Below are positions 34,207 to 47,769 of a stretch of 64,000 bases of DNA, in pieces; position 1 is the first letter of the stretch; each line of letters opens with the position of its first letter. The notes below the pieces were generated by a model. It did no database searches and was not told where the DNA came from. It was given only the letters and a program-made list of their open reading frames with translations. The translations under genes were made by a program, and so were the position numbers. The stretch is from Epiperipatus broadwayi (lineage: Eukaryota; Onychophora; Udeonychophora; Euonychophora; Peripatidae). The stretch spans positions 1,379,501 through 1,443,500 of the forward strand of contig JAQFVV010012546.1 in assembly GCA_028023455.1 (NCBI GenBank), written 5' to 3'.

Positions 34207-34566
34207 TTACTAAACATCATGTGATCACCATTTCTTATGCTAGCACATATCTGTTATTAAAACAGGCAAAACTCTCCATACAGTAGTGCTACTCAATGCC
34301 AACCAGAGTAATCAATGGATGCCAGAAGGCTTGTGCATAAAAGTCCTATCTAATGCCTACTCATCCAATACTCCCAGACTAAAGGTGGCTGCTGGAGGGT
34401 TGCATTAGATCCTAAGATCTAGGTGCAGTGCTCTCAGATCCAAAGCTCCTCACTGACGAAGCCCACATGCATTAGATAGGGATTTTATGCAGAAGCCTTC
34501 TGGCATCCTTTGATTACTCTGGTTGGCACTGAGTGGCACTACTGTATGGAGAGTTTTGCCTGTTTA
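34207..34566. mobile_element. family-1 element, 360 bp
   Basis: Leader 'aaacatcatgtgatcacc', left terminus 'ttaaaacaggcaaaactct' at 34257, right terminus 'gttttgcctgttta'. It is flanked by 'atattattta' at 34197-34206 and 34567-34576 (10-bp target duplication). The interior and parts of both arms are deleted, and the hammerhead segment is lost except for 'ctcctcactgacgaag' near 34447. Confidence 0.75.
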
Positions 34567-34579
34567 ATATTATTTACCT

Positions 34580-36480
34580 ATTGTTAAATGCTAAGCACCT
34601 TTTTACATGAACATAATTTTATTTTCTCTTATCATTATTATTATTTTTTTAGTAAAAATGATGGAATAAAATATATTAACTTAATAACTTATTAATCTAA
34701 GTTTAATTATTTTTAAGTAGTGAATAGTAATACTTTAATTTGATCTGTCATTTCTAATATGAAATAAGTATATATTAATTTTGAAATAATTTTGCTTATT
34801 AACCCTCATCTGTGTTGAAAATTTCCTCAGAAAAACCAGTAGTTTTGTAACTTTAGATTGTAATATTAACATTATTGTAAGTGATAATGACTTGTATTTT
34901 TTTAACATAATTTTTTTATTGATGTTAAAAATTAAAAAATTCTGTAAAGGTCATTATCTCATGGTCTGCAGCCATGATAAAATACTTCTTTTTGGCTTTT
35001 TCATAGAAGAAAATGCCTAGAAAATGTTCGCATTCTTCTAGTATAATTTTCACATGAAGTTTGTCACATAGTGAAATATGATTTTTAATTTGTTTAAAAA
35101 TATTTTTGATTATTTATACACACTAATTGGTTGATTATTATAAAAAAATACACAATTAAATTTTCAATTTATTGATTTATGTATTACTTTTAGAAATAGA
35201 AGTTAATAAATTTGACTGCAATATAAAGAAAAAAATAATAGTATCCATTATTCCATTGTCGGAATTAAATTGGTGTTAAAATTATTTAAAATATTGTAAT
35301 TTTTGTAAGAAAATATCAGAATTTAAAATTTTGGAGCTGTACTTTACATTTTAGATGCCTTTTTTCCATGGATAACCAATCAAAAGATTACAATGTATAT
35401 ATAATATTTAATGCATATTATTTCTATAACATATTTTGCTTATTCAGTCATCTATCTTAAGCTAGCCATGTTATTAATTTTTAAATGTAAATGTTTAAAG
35501 GTTTGTCTTGAATTAGCTAGATTCTGTTTATTGCAAAATTTTTGTTTACAAAGCTTTATGTTGCTTATTAAGCTTTTGTTTAATTTACTTAATCATTCTT
35601 CAATCAAAAATGTTCTATGTTTCCTTGTAATCAAATTACTAATAGTACAAATATTATTACTAAATACTAAAAAATTGCTTAATAATTAATATCAGTATTC
35701 ATAAATACAAAATGAAATATATATTACAGCAGATAATATAGTAAATGTATTTAAATTAATATTAAATCTTGCAATTCTGTAGTCTAAATAAGTATTATAA
35801 CAAGAGTGTTTCTTCTCTCCAGTGTCATATATAATAAGCTTTGGTTTTAAATTCATTAATATCTTATGATCTCTTTTTTGCTGAAGTTTACTATAAATGA
35901 TAGTAGAGTGATGACCTGTTTTTATTTTTATCATACATTTGAATTACAAATTATAATCTCTAATTACTAGATTGTACATAATTGCATTCACATCTAAAGT
36001 AATTCTCTATGAATATTTAAAAACTCACATCTTGATAAATGTTCTAAATTACTATAATTATATTAAAATGTTATGAGTTCTAAAGTTGAACAATTTTACT
36101 TTGATGATGGAATATATACTAGTAAAGTCGAATAATTTTATATTATGTTTTGAAGTAAAACAATCTTTGTTCATTTTAATGTTTTTCTATCTTTTTTTAG
36201 TGATAATTTAACTTAATATTTCTACATTGTATTTTAGAATTAAAATTATTTACTATTATGAATCAATAAGTTGTATTCGATTTATGAGAATATCAAATTA
36301 CAAATTAAAAATATTCTTCAAATCATATTTGAACTCATTCAAATGTAGAGAAAAAATAATAAAGTGAAATACATAATAGGAACAATTACTTTTTTCTTAC
36401 TGACTGATTTTCATAATGCTATTGAAAAAGTAAATTAATGAAATCTTTGGAGAATGAATTTTAATTTTTACACATGACAG
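34580..36480. other. AT-rich DNA
   Basis: No recognisable gene. Open frames here are hydrophobic, low-complexity products of AT-rich sequence. Confidence 0.4.
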
Positions 36481-36485
36481 AATAA

Positions 36486-37880
36486 GCTACAAAATTCTGC
36501 CTAAAACATCAAATTGCATTTATAATTATAAAAATAAGACCAGCTTCTTACTTAATACAAATCATAAACAAATATGCAAAAAAACTAAATCTTAAAGTCA
36601 ACTACAATAAATCTTCCATCTGGAAAATGAAAACAGGTATAACATTTCCCTCAAGATTCACAGCTCAGCCACAATCATTTCTGGGCTTTGCCATTGCCAA
36701 GTCTCGATTAGCCAGGTTGAAGGACATCTTGAACTCAATACTAGAAAAAACAAGAAAGGTAGTCAGCTCACTGTCAAGAATTTCAATATCACTACCCAGC
36801 AAGGTTGCCTTATTCAATATGCTAGTCTATCCGAGACTAAGCTACTACCTGGCATTCATAAAAACCACCAAAATGTTTGAATGATCAATAAACTCATTAT
36901 GCTCTAGGCTGGTGTGGAATGGCAAAGTCATGGCCATAAGCATGGCTAAAGCTCAAATGCCCAAAGAATCAAATGGGCTCGGCCTGCATTCAGTGTCCAT
37001 CCTGTACCTCCAAAAGGTTCTGGGAGTGCTGCATGTGGCCAGCCTTGCACAAACAAATCTAAACCTCATGCTGACAGTGGAGCCCATGGATACACCTCCT
37101 CCACTCACCAGCAAATGGATGATGGATATATGGACTTATGTCAGAAATGCAGCAAACATAACGCACCATACAATAGAGGAAAAAAGACGTACTGGCAAAC
37201 ATACAAACTTAAATACACCAATTAAACAATTCTACAGAACGATCTAGGGTTAAACAATAAACAACTCATAGCAAAATCGAAAAATTGATTAAACCAAAAT
37301 ACCTTGACTTTCTGCTAACGATCAACCTCTCCTCCCTGCCAACAAATTATTTTCTAGTGTGGAAAAGAGGGTTTAGCAAGATCATCTCTCAATGCCAACT
37401 ATGTGCTACAGCAGATGAGACAATTCATCACCTCCTGTATTTCTGCTCTTTTCTCAAGCTGATCAGATCCTTTATTAATGAAAATGTGTCGTAGAGAAGT
37501 TTTGGTCATTCAAAAGGCTATAAAGAGTGGCATATTCTCAAAAATCAAAATCACCATTATTCTAACCTTTGCTATCTGGCTATCCAGATGCAAGTGTATA
37601 TTTGAAAATGCTAATCATCATGTCTGCAACATCTATATCAAATTACTCAAGTGGCTCAAGAACAGAGATAGATTGCTGGCTTCGGACTGGCTTTTTTATG
37701 AAACCTGGGCTGGGATCACCCTCCCAGAATACTGAAGGAGGGCAATGGCCCCAGTATCGGACCACAGCAAGCTCTAAAAAGTAAATGCTTTGCAACAGTG
37801 TAAAAAGAATATAGCTATGTATAGATAAACATGTTCAATTGTATCTAATAAATTTTAATTTATTTTAATAAAAAAAAAAT
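36486..37880 (+). pseudogene. 5'-truncated LINE: RT end, Cys-His knuckle and 3' UTR
   Basis: Starts in the RT palm/thumb region ('IINKYAKKLNLKVNYNKSS'), then 'LPSKVALFNMLVYPRLSYYL' and, after frameshifts or stops near 36884, 37244 and 37494, 'GLGLHSVSILYLQKVLG', 'YLDFLLTINLSSLPTNYFLV', the knuckle CQLCATADETIHHLLYFC (C-x2-C-x8-H-x4-C) and the end 'YETWAGITLPEY' at 37735. A 3' UTR of about 130 bases has 'aataaatttt' and ends in an A-rich run (37869-37880). The endonuclease and RT active site are missing. The clade is uncertain; related to 25979-26543. Composition is richer in GC than the flanks. Confidence 0.85.
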
Positions 37881-37884
37881 TATA

Positions 37885-38890
37885 AAAATATCATAAAAGT
37901 TATATACTCCAGTGCTTAATTAAATATAATGATTATAAAATGTCTTTTATATTACTTCAAATTTCTTAAGAATAACAATACAAATATTTATTTTAAAATT
38001 AATAATAAATATTTAAATAAACTTATACATTTTTTGTTTATACTTACAACAATCAAAGAGGAGTTTACAAGTTTGTTTATAAATCCAAAATCAAAGAACA
38101 ACTTTCTCGGCTTTTGTCGTTTCATTTGTAGTTTTGCTGTGTGGATTTTTTTAAAGTAAAAAAGTCAATATTTATCTTATTCTATTTTTGACTATCAAAT
38201 AAATATAAAACTAGCAAAATAGTGATACATAGCATCACATTACTCCATGAAAAACTAGATTTGAAAATCATTGAGTTAAATTAGATATCTTTTAGCGCTG
38301 AATATATAATTTTATGAATTTTAATTTAATTTTTCCTTGATGTTATATATACTAGAAGTAATTAACTCATTTTTAAATAAAACAATATTTGTAATACATA
38401 TATACATTAAAAGCATAAAGCTAAACTAGTCAATAAATAATTGGTTGTGTTTTGAAGTTTATTTTTGTCTAATCTGGCTGAGTTGTGAATTTGAGGTAAT
38501 ATTTATTATATATATGTATATAACTTTGATTATATATATATGTAAATTTTAACTGAATAAAACTGAAAATGGTGATGTAAATTCAATATTTGTAATATTC
38601 TTCTCCAAAATAGTAAGGAACATTTTAACCAATTTTTTACTCTCTGTGTACACACTCATTTGTTAAGGGGTTTTATAGATTCTTTAAATATTTAGAAAAG
38701 CAGTACTAAACTATAATTTTGCCATTTTAATGATAAAAATAAAATAAAATAAATTAAATAATGAATGTTGATATCATATTGCTTTTTAAACTTTTAAGTA
38801 TTGATTAATATAAATAACTGTTAGAATAATTAAAATTAAAATACGTTACAAAAATTGTATTTGTCTGAAGGTATGTAAAGATGGTATATT
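37885..38890. other. AT-rich DNA
   Basis: Nothing supported. Confidence 0.4.
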
Positions 38891-38894
38891 ATAA

Positions 38895-39220
38895 GATGTG
38901 ATATGTTGGACTATTTCCATCATTTATGAGTGAATGTTGAATGTAAAGAAAATTTTAAACTTCGTTTAAACTTTCCAAATACAAACAATTTGTTAGTAAT
39001 AACACACAAATAGACAATACAGGTTAGTAATTACACTTGCAAACCCTTAGGGATGATCCCTTCTGATTTACATTTACATAAGAAAGTTAAATGATTTTCT
39101 ATTTTAGCCAGTTTTAGATATAATTTTTCATAACAAGTTGTTTGTATTTGGAAAGTTTAAATAATTTCTTTACATTCATCATTCACTCATAAATGATGGA
39201 AATAGTCCAACATATCACAT
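38895..39220. repeat. foldback, about 95-bp arms
   Basis: Left arm 38895-38995 and right arm 39131-39220 are inverted ('tggactatttccatcattta' against 'taaatgatggaaatagtcca'), around 135 bases of unique centre. The right arm is slightly shorter. Non-coding. Confidence 0.8.
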
Positions 39221-39229
39221 GTTACAAAA

Positions 39230-40080
39230 ATTGGTATTATTTTGCTTATAAATGATTTATTAAGTCATGTGACTTAATGTTCAAACTATGGGAGTGATAA
39301 ATTTGGTTTTGAACTTGTAAATACTTGTTCTTAATTCCAGCACTTTACTACTATGGTATATTGCCCAGAATATTGGTTTTATTTCATTTTAAGTTATCCC
39401 TAATGTTTCTCCTGATGTAAATCTATCTTTATAATTATACACTGTAGCATAAAGGATTCTCAAGTTTAACTAATTTGTGAATATTTATTTAATAAACATA
39501 AAAATACTCAAATATTCAACTTTTTGGGAGGTGTTATGATTTTTCATCAGTTCAGTAGTTCACTGAGCATAACTGTTACATTTAATTAACCATGATTGAG
39601 ATATTGGTTTTAAAATAATTAACAAATAACATATATGGCATTAGAAATATTTGTGAGTCATTAGTATTGAGAAGTTAAACTCATATTCAAATAATTTTAC
39701 GTAATAATGAAATGAAAACCTGCAAATGCTACTAATGGTGCTGTTTATGTGGTCTGTTATCAAATGAATTTCTTGGCAACAAGTTATAGGTTCAAAAGAA
39801 ACAAAATTTACCATAGTATTAATAGTAATAATAAGCCATTAAGCTAATGCGCATGCGCTTTGTGGATTTTAACTATAAATGAATACTCTCACTTTCCAAA
39901 TACAAGATAAAGTCTTTGTGAAAACATAGAATGAATGCATTAGGTTAATGGCTGATTATTACTATTTACAGTTTAAAAAACATTGTGCTACATAAAATAA
40001 ATGCTTATTTACATAGTATTAATTTAAAGTTGTAATTATAAATTTTATTAAACGCTCACTATTATTTCAGTAATAGTTTT
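39230..40080. other. AT-rich DNA
   Basis: A minus-strand 'aactgatgaaaaatcat' near 39540 is isolated and not followed by a GAAA box. Otherwise featureless. Confidence 0.4.
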
Positions 40081-40084
40081 AACA

Positions 40085-40260
40085 AGGCTGTAAACCTTAG
40101 CAATGAGCGTCTGAAAAAATCGTCACTAGGGACCTCTGTAGGTCTTTAAAATACATGCTTACGCTATGAAGAAAAGAGAGAATCCCAAAGAGAATCCCTT
40201 CTTTACTTCGACCTACTTTTCATACAGTAAGCAAATCTTAAATGCTATTTCTTTGGCACT
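40085..40260 (+). repeat. dispersed repeat family 3, copy 2
   Basis: Shares 'gacctctgtaggtcttt' and 'catgcttacgctatgaagaa' with 28484-28600, and 'tctgaaaaaatcgtcacta' with 'cctgaaaaaacgacagta' of 56762-56782. It ends near 'cttcgacctacttttcata', related to the palindrome centre at 56840-56865. Non-coding. Confidence 0.6.
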
Positions 40261-40264
40261 TTAA

Positions 40265-41150
40265 AAGCATTAAGAATACACATGAAATATAATAAGTTCA
40301 GTACTATATAAATTTTATATGCAGGACAGATTAAAGTTTAAGTTGCAACTCTGAAGTTGAGATGTTAGAATAAATTGTAAAAATCACAATGTATTGTTTT
40401 GGAGTTTATAAAAAGTTTGGTCCTTGAGGTTAAGTCCACTATTATACTAAACAATGTAAACTGTGTTAAATGTATATTTTGTTAAATAGTAACTCTGGTC
40501 TTATATATAATAAGAATAAAGCTACCTAAGGTAAATATTTATATATTTTATACATAACTGCATATTTAATTTTAAAATTTATAGTACAGTATATGTATTC
40601 GTAGTATAGTGGGTAATGTATTTTTATGACTATTTATTAACAATGAAATTTTACTTATGTTAAATAAAATGAAAACTTAACTTTTAAAGTATGTTGCTTT
40701 AAAACTTTTTATTTGCATTTCAAAGGCGAAGCTAGTATTGTGAAATGTAAGAAACAACAGCATTAGAACTGCTTACAAATGAATGGCTTAAAGCATCAAC
40801 TGCTCAGGTAACTATTGATAAAAGCAATCAGTTTGATTTAAATTTGAGGCAATCCAGAAAAAAGAATGAATTGATAAATAACTTTTGGACTGGAAAATTG
40901 AACTCCAACATTCGATAGCTAAAGAACTCCAAAATATTTCATTAGAGCTAGATTTCAAATAAGATAAGAGAATAAAGAAATTAATTTAACCTTTTTTAAT
41001 ACACTAAATTTATTTTACAAAGTAAATAAATATCATATTTCATTATAAAAACGTGTTTTGTTTTTAAAACTTAAAATCAAAAACATGTGTTAAATCGTAA
41101 TAAAAAAGATAATACATTTAACTGCAAATGTAATAATCCATTGTCTTTCT
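40265..41150. other. AT-rich DNA
   Basis: No gene recognised. Confidence 0.4.
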
Positions 41151-41159
41151 AAATTTAAT

Positions 41160-43640
41160 ACAATTCACTCTATTCTGTTTTCTCTATATTTCTTCACTTC
41201 ATTTATGGATCTCACATATGAATTCTTTTTGGGTCTTTTACAAGATCTTGGAATACAGGCTGTCCATCTATTATGATTTCTTCTAGTAACATCTTAAGCT
41301 CAGCTTTATTTCTGTGTTTTTTTAATTGATGTCAATAAAATCTGTTTATTTTTTCAACCATGAATTTTATTTTTATTTTTATTCTGTTACTTTTAATATT
41401 CATTTATCCATAATTCATTGAGTGGTCTGAAATCCTTGGATTGCTCTTCTAATAAAAATCCAAGTGTCAGATTCCTAAATAAAAATGGTAAAACACATTT
41501 ATTAAAAGCCTTTATTTTCAAAGATATAAGCATATTTCCTTCTCCATCCATGTTTGCTCTTATGATTATTTTCATTTATTATGTTTACATCTTTAAGAAC
41601 AATCCGATCAAGATATATGTCATTGTTAATTTCTTCTGATTTATTATTATCAGTTTTCTTTTCTTTTTGTGATCTCTTCCATTGAATATTATTTTAGATC
41701 TTTTAGTTTACATCTTTTAGTTCTACTTTTTTATTTTCATCTGATAACTTTTACATTTATTGAAACGAATCACTATCTGCAAAAACAACCATATCATTTG
41801 AAAAATGTAGATGATTTAAATAATCTATATTAGCTTTTACTCCTTTTAATTTCCATATTAAAGTACAAAATACTTATTGTAAAATAGTTGCAAAAAGTTT
41901 TGAAGATATGGAATTGCCCTATTGTACACTGTTCTCAATGTTAATCTGGGTATTATCACTATCATTTTGATAAATGGTATTTAAAATTTGACAACATTTT
42001 GGTCAATAGCTTGATGTTCTATGGTTTATTCATAGTAAAAATGCTGATAGATTTTTTTTTAATAATCTATAAATCCAAACCATAATGATAAATCATATTC
42101 ATTGATTTTTTCTATAACTTCTATCAATACATGGATGTTATAGAGTATGCTAAAATCACTTTTAAATCCAGCATGATTTTTTGGCTGAAATCCAAAGTTT
42201 TTTGTAGAGGGTAATTATTGTCTTAAATTTGTTATATAGAATTGATAAAAAACTTATAGGACTATAATTTCCAACATCTTTTTTATCACCTTTCTTAAAT
42301 ATCAATATTACTATTGCATTAGTCCAAAACCTTGTACATCTTTATCATTTAGATATATGATATATAACTTTGCCAACAAATTTTTATATTTATTCATCAG
42401 CTTTTTTAAATATTTTGATTATAATTCCTTAAGATTATTTTCTGGAACTGTTTGCATCTTTATAGATTTGATTGCAACTCTGTTTTTTAAAATGCTGGGT
42501 ATTTAAATAGACATAGAAAAAAAATAGAAAATACTTGTTTTTTATTATTATTATAGAATTATTTATAGAATTCTTACAATGATGTCAACTTTCTTTTAAA
42601 TAATAGTTACAATTTTTTTTTTCTTATTATAGAAAAAAAAGATATTAAAACCAAAATGTTGCTTTGCACCTTTTATTTTTTCATATCTTCTTTAGTTTTT
42701 CTTATTATTTCTCAAACATATTTTCTTTGATTGTTATTAACATTTTTTCTTACTATTTTACAAAAATCTAGATGTTATATTCTTCTTAATGATTCATATT
42801 TATATACTCTTTTTTCTTCATATATTGTATTTACAGAAAATTCCTGTTGTTTTGTGTCAGTTATCTTTGTAACAGCTTTTAATTATGTATCATAATCTTC
42901 CTATTGAATTTATGCACATCTAAACTACCTTCAAAATCTGTTAATATTTTAATAAGATTTACACATTCTAATTTAACTTCAATAGAATGCTATTTAAAAT
43001 AATTTCTGCTTTTGTATTTTTATTTTAGAATGTATCACATATATTATTAATGTTGAATCTATTAAAAACATTACATCTTGACATCCATATTTTTTTTAAT
43101 CAAAATATAATTCAATTCTCTATTTTTATCCAGCATTTATCTTAAAGAAAGAATTCATAATGCAAAGATTTTTTCCCTCTGTTCTCTCATTTTTATCATC
43201 ATAACAAAATTTACTGAGAACATTTTCAGCTTTTAATTAATGACAAATTGTTCATGGCAATTTTTAAATGTTCATAGGTCTGATCAAGCCTTTTGTATCT
43301 ACCATATAAAAATTATCTTCTACTTCATCAAAACGAAAACTTGTTGGGGCATAAACCTGAAGTATTTGCATTAGGTGTTTTTTGTATAGTGAATAATATA
43401 TTTTGTCATTCTGTCTGGTATATCATCAATCTCACAATATTATTCACACACTTTTATTTATAATGTATCATGTTACATTTGAGTTTTAAATATCTGTATC
43501 TTGGTAGCAAGATACATGTACATATTTTAAATCAATATTTTCTTTACTCTTTCTTTTAACTTCACATATTCAAGCAATGTCCCATTTGATATTAGATAAT
43601 TCCTCCAATTTGTGCAATTTTACATCACTAAGTACCTAAA
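41160..43640 (-). pseudogene. RTE-type LINE, nearly full length, heavily decayed
   Basis: Minus-strand blocks occur in the order of an endonuclease-reverse transcriptase: near 43620 'LEELSNIKWDIA' and 'CEVKRKSKENIDLKYVHV' (start of the APE endonuclease), 43360 'LQVYAPTSFRFDEVEDNFY' (inside the endonuclease), 42290 '[20 protein letters not shown]' (RT motif 1 region), 42125 'CIDR' in place of the FIDYxKAFD motif, 41920 'GNSISSKLFATIL', 41800 'LNHLHFSNDMVVFADS' (FADD box changed to FSND), 41560 'LISLKIKAFNKCVLPF', and near 41240 'KRPKKNSYV' from the C-terminal tail. Dozens of stops and indels. The catalytic Asp pair is already degraded. Related short tails lie at 12081 and 24896. Confidence 0.8.
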
Positions 43641-43649
43641 CAATAAAAA

Positions 43650-45347
43650 AAACATCATTGAATGGCAGTTTGGATCTATAATCAAAAGATTCTTAGTATC
43701 CTCCATTCTCAGTCACCAACAGCTTTCTGGGAATAGGGACCATTATGTCAGGTTGTAAATATTTATTATAAAAGAAGTTCATTCATACCCATTATCATTC
43801 TGCCTTCAAGATAATTCAATTGATCTTAAACTCAGCAGTTAAAAGCCAATGAAATCATCACACTGACTGATATAATATCTATCACTGTAATGACAATACT
43901 GTGTAAGGTGAATATTAGAAATTTATTTTTCTTGGTTCCTTTAGAGACTCACAGAGGAATTAAATGATCTTCTTTCAGTTAACAACAAATTTTTTTCTGA
44001 AGTCGTCTATACACACACATATATATATATATATGTGTGTAGGTATTACCTCTGTGTAAATATAAAGATTTAGAATAGTATCAAGGAAGTAGCAATAAAA
44101 ATGTTTAGAGATCTACATAATAAACTGCACTCCACCAATGATTCTCAAACATATGATAAATATTTATGAAAAAAACAAATGACTCCAAAATGCACTTTGT
44201 TCTGAATCAGAATGCATCAGTTAGCCCAGATCAGAATCTCTTACATTTTGATTTACAATCAGAATCTCTTATATTTTGCTTTACTTGTGTTAGACTTACT
44301 TTACTTACAACATTGTGACCGATCAATTGTTATCATTATTCGTTTATTAAACTAAAGATTATCCACTAGCCAAGGTCAACACTTTAAACCAGATGTAATT
44401 AATAATCTCCACTTATCCTCATATTATTGGAACATATGAATATAGACAAATGAAAAAAAAATGTTTTAACTATATATATATATATTATGTGAATAAATTT
44501 TTAGCATTCTGATTAAAAGATTAGATTATTAGTAGTATGAAGTAAAATAATCATGTACTTATTGCTCATAGGGTTCTACATCTTTATTAATGGCCAAAAC
44601 TGTATTATAGTACCTTTCCAATTTGTCCTATTAGATAAAAGTTCTTATATACATGTTTATCAACTATTTGTTAGAATTTAAATTAAAAAAAAAATACAGA
44701 TTTTTTTGAATAAAAAACGTGATATTTTAAAACTAAAATGGTGGATGAACAAAATACTTTCCTACTTTTTATTAAACTAAAAATGTATATTTACTTTCTT
44801 CATCAGCAAATTAATTTGTGAACCTTTAATTATTAGAGGCTATTATTTTATAGATATATTAAACCATAGAAAAAGAATATTTTTTTGTTAACAGAAATAA
44901 TAAGTAAAAAAAAAAACCAGATGAAATTCTTGGGGGGGGGGGGCATAGAGAAATTGACATGAAGTTTGTTTTACATTTTCTTATCATTTGTTTTTGCTTA
45001 ATACAATTTAAACTTGTTTTCTAATGAAAATTGTACTTTAAATTTTTTTAATTCATCTGTTAAAGCTATGATTTTGGTAATAATTTAATATTCGTCATTA
45101 AAAAAAAAGTATTAAATACTCCATAAAACTATTTGCTATGTTCGGGCTGTAATTTATTGCAACCACCTAATTTGTTATTACAAACATAAACTAGCATATA
45201 TGTTAAAAAGAAATGAACTCTCAGGATGACAGTCAGGTTAAAATATTTAATGACAAATTAGAAAAGGTTACAGTTAATAATTATTTACAATTAATTATTG
45301 TAATGCAATATAATACAAAATTTACACAAGTATTTCTCCCCCCCCCT
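43650..45347. other. AT-rich DNA with microsatellite and homopolymers
   Basis: Has '(ac)n(at)n(gt)n' self-complementary simple sequence at about 44010-44041, a G11 run at 44933-44943 and a C8 run at 45339-45346. No gene. Confidence 0.5.
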
Positions 45348-45560
45348 TACATTTATCTATGCCCTGAGGCTTATTAACAAATAATAATACAGACTGGGTT
45401 GGCCTTTAATTTTGCAAGATCCATCCTTTACACCTTCAATGGGGATTCACTGGGTAAGAAAGCTAGTCCAGGTCCTTCTTCTTTAGTAAAGTGTCCAATC
45501 TTAAGTAGCAAATTCTTTTTATATGTAGTTCCCCTTCAAGACTGTGAGCATTAGGATCCA

Positions 45561-45893
45561 GTGGACAATCCCCCCCCATTGGTCATTCATATTTATACCT
45601 ATGCTTATTGGTTTGCAGTGCTGCAAAATCATGCTCGATCTGAGCAAGTCTATAGAAACTTGTGTGCACAACATTTAATTCACGCTGCACACAGCACTAT
45701 TATATCAATAAAAAATAATAATGCTAAAGGTCACATCTCTGATCACTCTTCTGTCAACTTTGTTCACACTGAGGGAAATGATACCAAGCAAAAAATTAAA
45801 GAAGCATGGCACATCTTTAAAGTTAAATATGTCATTAAAAAGAAAGAATCCGGCATTCCCCTGTCCAAAAAATTGCCTAATCCTTCATCATAA
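45561..45893 (+). pseudogene. Penelope-like element, C-terminal GIY-YIG fragment
   Basis: The open frame encodes 'IISIKNNNAKGHISDHSSV' and 'KQKIKEAWHIFKVKYVIKKK' followed by 'ESGIPLSKKLPNPS'. This corresponds to the second half of the PLE GIY-YIG domain, with the conserved Glu of 'KIKEA' (compare 'RKIKEAFFI' at 49060 in the better copy). The YIG part is missing. The GC-richer 45380-45560 just upstream may be more of the same element, but I see no motif in it. A hairpin motif follows at 45973. Confidence 0.7.
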
Positions 45894-45972
45894 TGCTACA
45901 GGTAAATTAAATGTAAATTAGAACAAACATTATATATACATCTTCTTCTCCCCACTACAACCATAGCAATGT

Positions 45973-46000
45973 CTATGACTGACACCAGTCAAAAGCTACC
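45973..46000 (+). promoter_or_regulatory. PLE 3' hairpin motif (hammerhead-like, decayed)
   Basis: 'ctatgactgacaccagtcaa' then 'aagc': an actg/cagt hairpin between a CTGATGA-like and a GAAA-like box, 80 nt after the stop at 45893. The spacing equals that of the copies at 49237 (82 nt) and 54282 (86 nt). Confidence 0.45.
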
Positions 46001-46009
46001 TAAGCACAT

Positions 46010-47430
46010 TTAAGTTAAACTATTCATTAAAGCTTTGCTTCATATATTTTTTGTATATATTTATTTTACTACACAGTAATAAAAATGAAAATTAAAATAT
46101 TTTAAAATTGATTAATTGTATATTTATTTTTGAACTATATATTTAAGTATATTCATTTAAAATTAAAACATTTTAAATGATCTAAACATTTTCTTCATAA
46201 AATAATGAAGAAAAATGAGGTATGATTGCACTTAACAGTCATTATTAATGTATTTTTCTTCTAAAAATAAGATTTTTTTATTATTTCACAGAATCTCAGA
46301 GATAGCTCTCATTTTTTAATGTGAGTTTGCGGGATATTTTCAATAAGATTAATATTAATAGCTTGTTTTTTAGTATTTATTTTGATAATGATATTTATAA
46401 AAATACATAAATAGAATACAATACATAAATGAATTAGGTTGATTTAATAACATATTCACAATTTACAAACATTATGTGAATAAAATTATATATATATTAA
46501 CAATTTCTTTTATGTATTAAGAATATAATTAAAATGGTAAAAGAAGAATATTCTTTTTTATAATTAAAAATAGTTTTGCAACAAAAATGCAATTTATTAT
46601 AAAGTAAAAATAAAATAATTAAAATTGTACATATGTATATTAATTGTTCATGTTTTCTTTTTTTCTATGACCTGTTAACTGTAGTCTTCATCAAACATTC
46701 TGCATGGTTGAGTCAGTTAAAACTCTAAACTTTTGATTGGTCAATTACAGAATCAGCAGTAAAAATATATCTTTTAATATTATATTTGTTTTAGTTTCAT
46801 TTGTAAAAAGCAAATTAATAATTTTTCAGAATATAAAAGTGAATGAAAGTTTTTTCAAAAATAAATTTCTATTTATAATTAAAAAAATATTTTATAGCAA
46901 AGAACTTAAAAAGAATGTTCATAACCTATTAGAAAATGTTGCGTATGTCATTGATTTTCTTTCTCAATTTACATTAGTGTAAAAGTAAATAATTTTTACT
47001 AAAATCTTGACTATTTTTCTAAAATAATTTTATTTTCAGCATATTTTATTAAAATAATTTATAATATGCAAAAAAATACTAAAAGTATACTCTAAAACAT
47101 TCATTTTCATTTTGAAAATCAAAACAAAGAAGTTGGAGCAGTGAAAATTGTTGACAAGTGCTCCCTTTTGTTCTATATAAACATCAACCAATTAGCACCT
47201 AGGAAAGTCTGCCTTTTCCCATTGTTAAAGCTTTAAATTTAAATATTATTGATTTTTTACTTATAAAATAATTTTAGGGAGTGCAGCATCTTATGGTACT
47301 TTTTAAGCTTTAAAATGAGCATAAATTTGCTACGATAATGTAAAAACTGCCAGTTTAGAGTGAGTTAAAGCCATGTTTATTGAGAGATGGAGATGACAGT
47401 TAACATAATAATATATATAATATTTAAATA
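46010..47430. other. AT-rich DNA
   Basis: A minus-strand 'tttgatgaagactacagtta' at about 46684-46703 resembles box 1 plus one hairpin strand of the PLE motif but lacks GAAA. Nothing else. Confidence 0.4.
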
Positions 47431-47439
47431 TATATATAC

Positions 47440-47765
47440 TGTCTGTACTAAAGTATAATTATAAGGGACTTGACTCAGATTTTCAAGCTCTATACTGCTA
47501 TACAATCCATCTTATACAACCAATACACATGACCGCATATATGTGAAAAAGACAAATGATCTCCAATATACATATTTCATGCCTAACCATCACTCATCAA
47601 TTGGTCCAGATAACCAACTCTCACATGTATATACAATTGATGCTCAGTTTATATTAAGGTAGCAAAACATCACACTTTAATTGACAAGCTTCAATCATCA
47701 CTCTCTCCAACTTTTTATCCATCAATAACATTGAAAATCTGAGAATCAAGTTTCTTGTAATATTG
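47440..47765 (-). mobile_element. family-2 dispersed repeat, copy 3
   Basis: Aligns with 15265-15520: shared strings include 'catatttcatgc', 'caattggtccagat', 'tatattaaggtagc' against 'tatattaagatagc', and 'attgaaaatctga'. More diverged than the other copies. It lies upstream of the PLE at 48148. Confidence 0.6.
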
Positions 47766-47769
47766 TACT

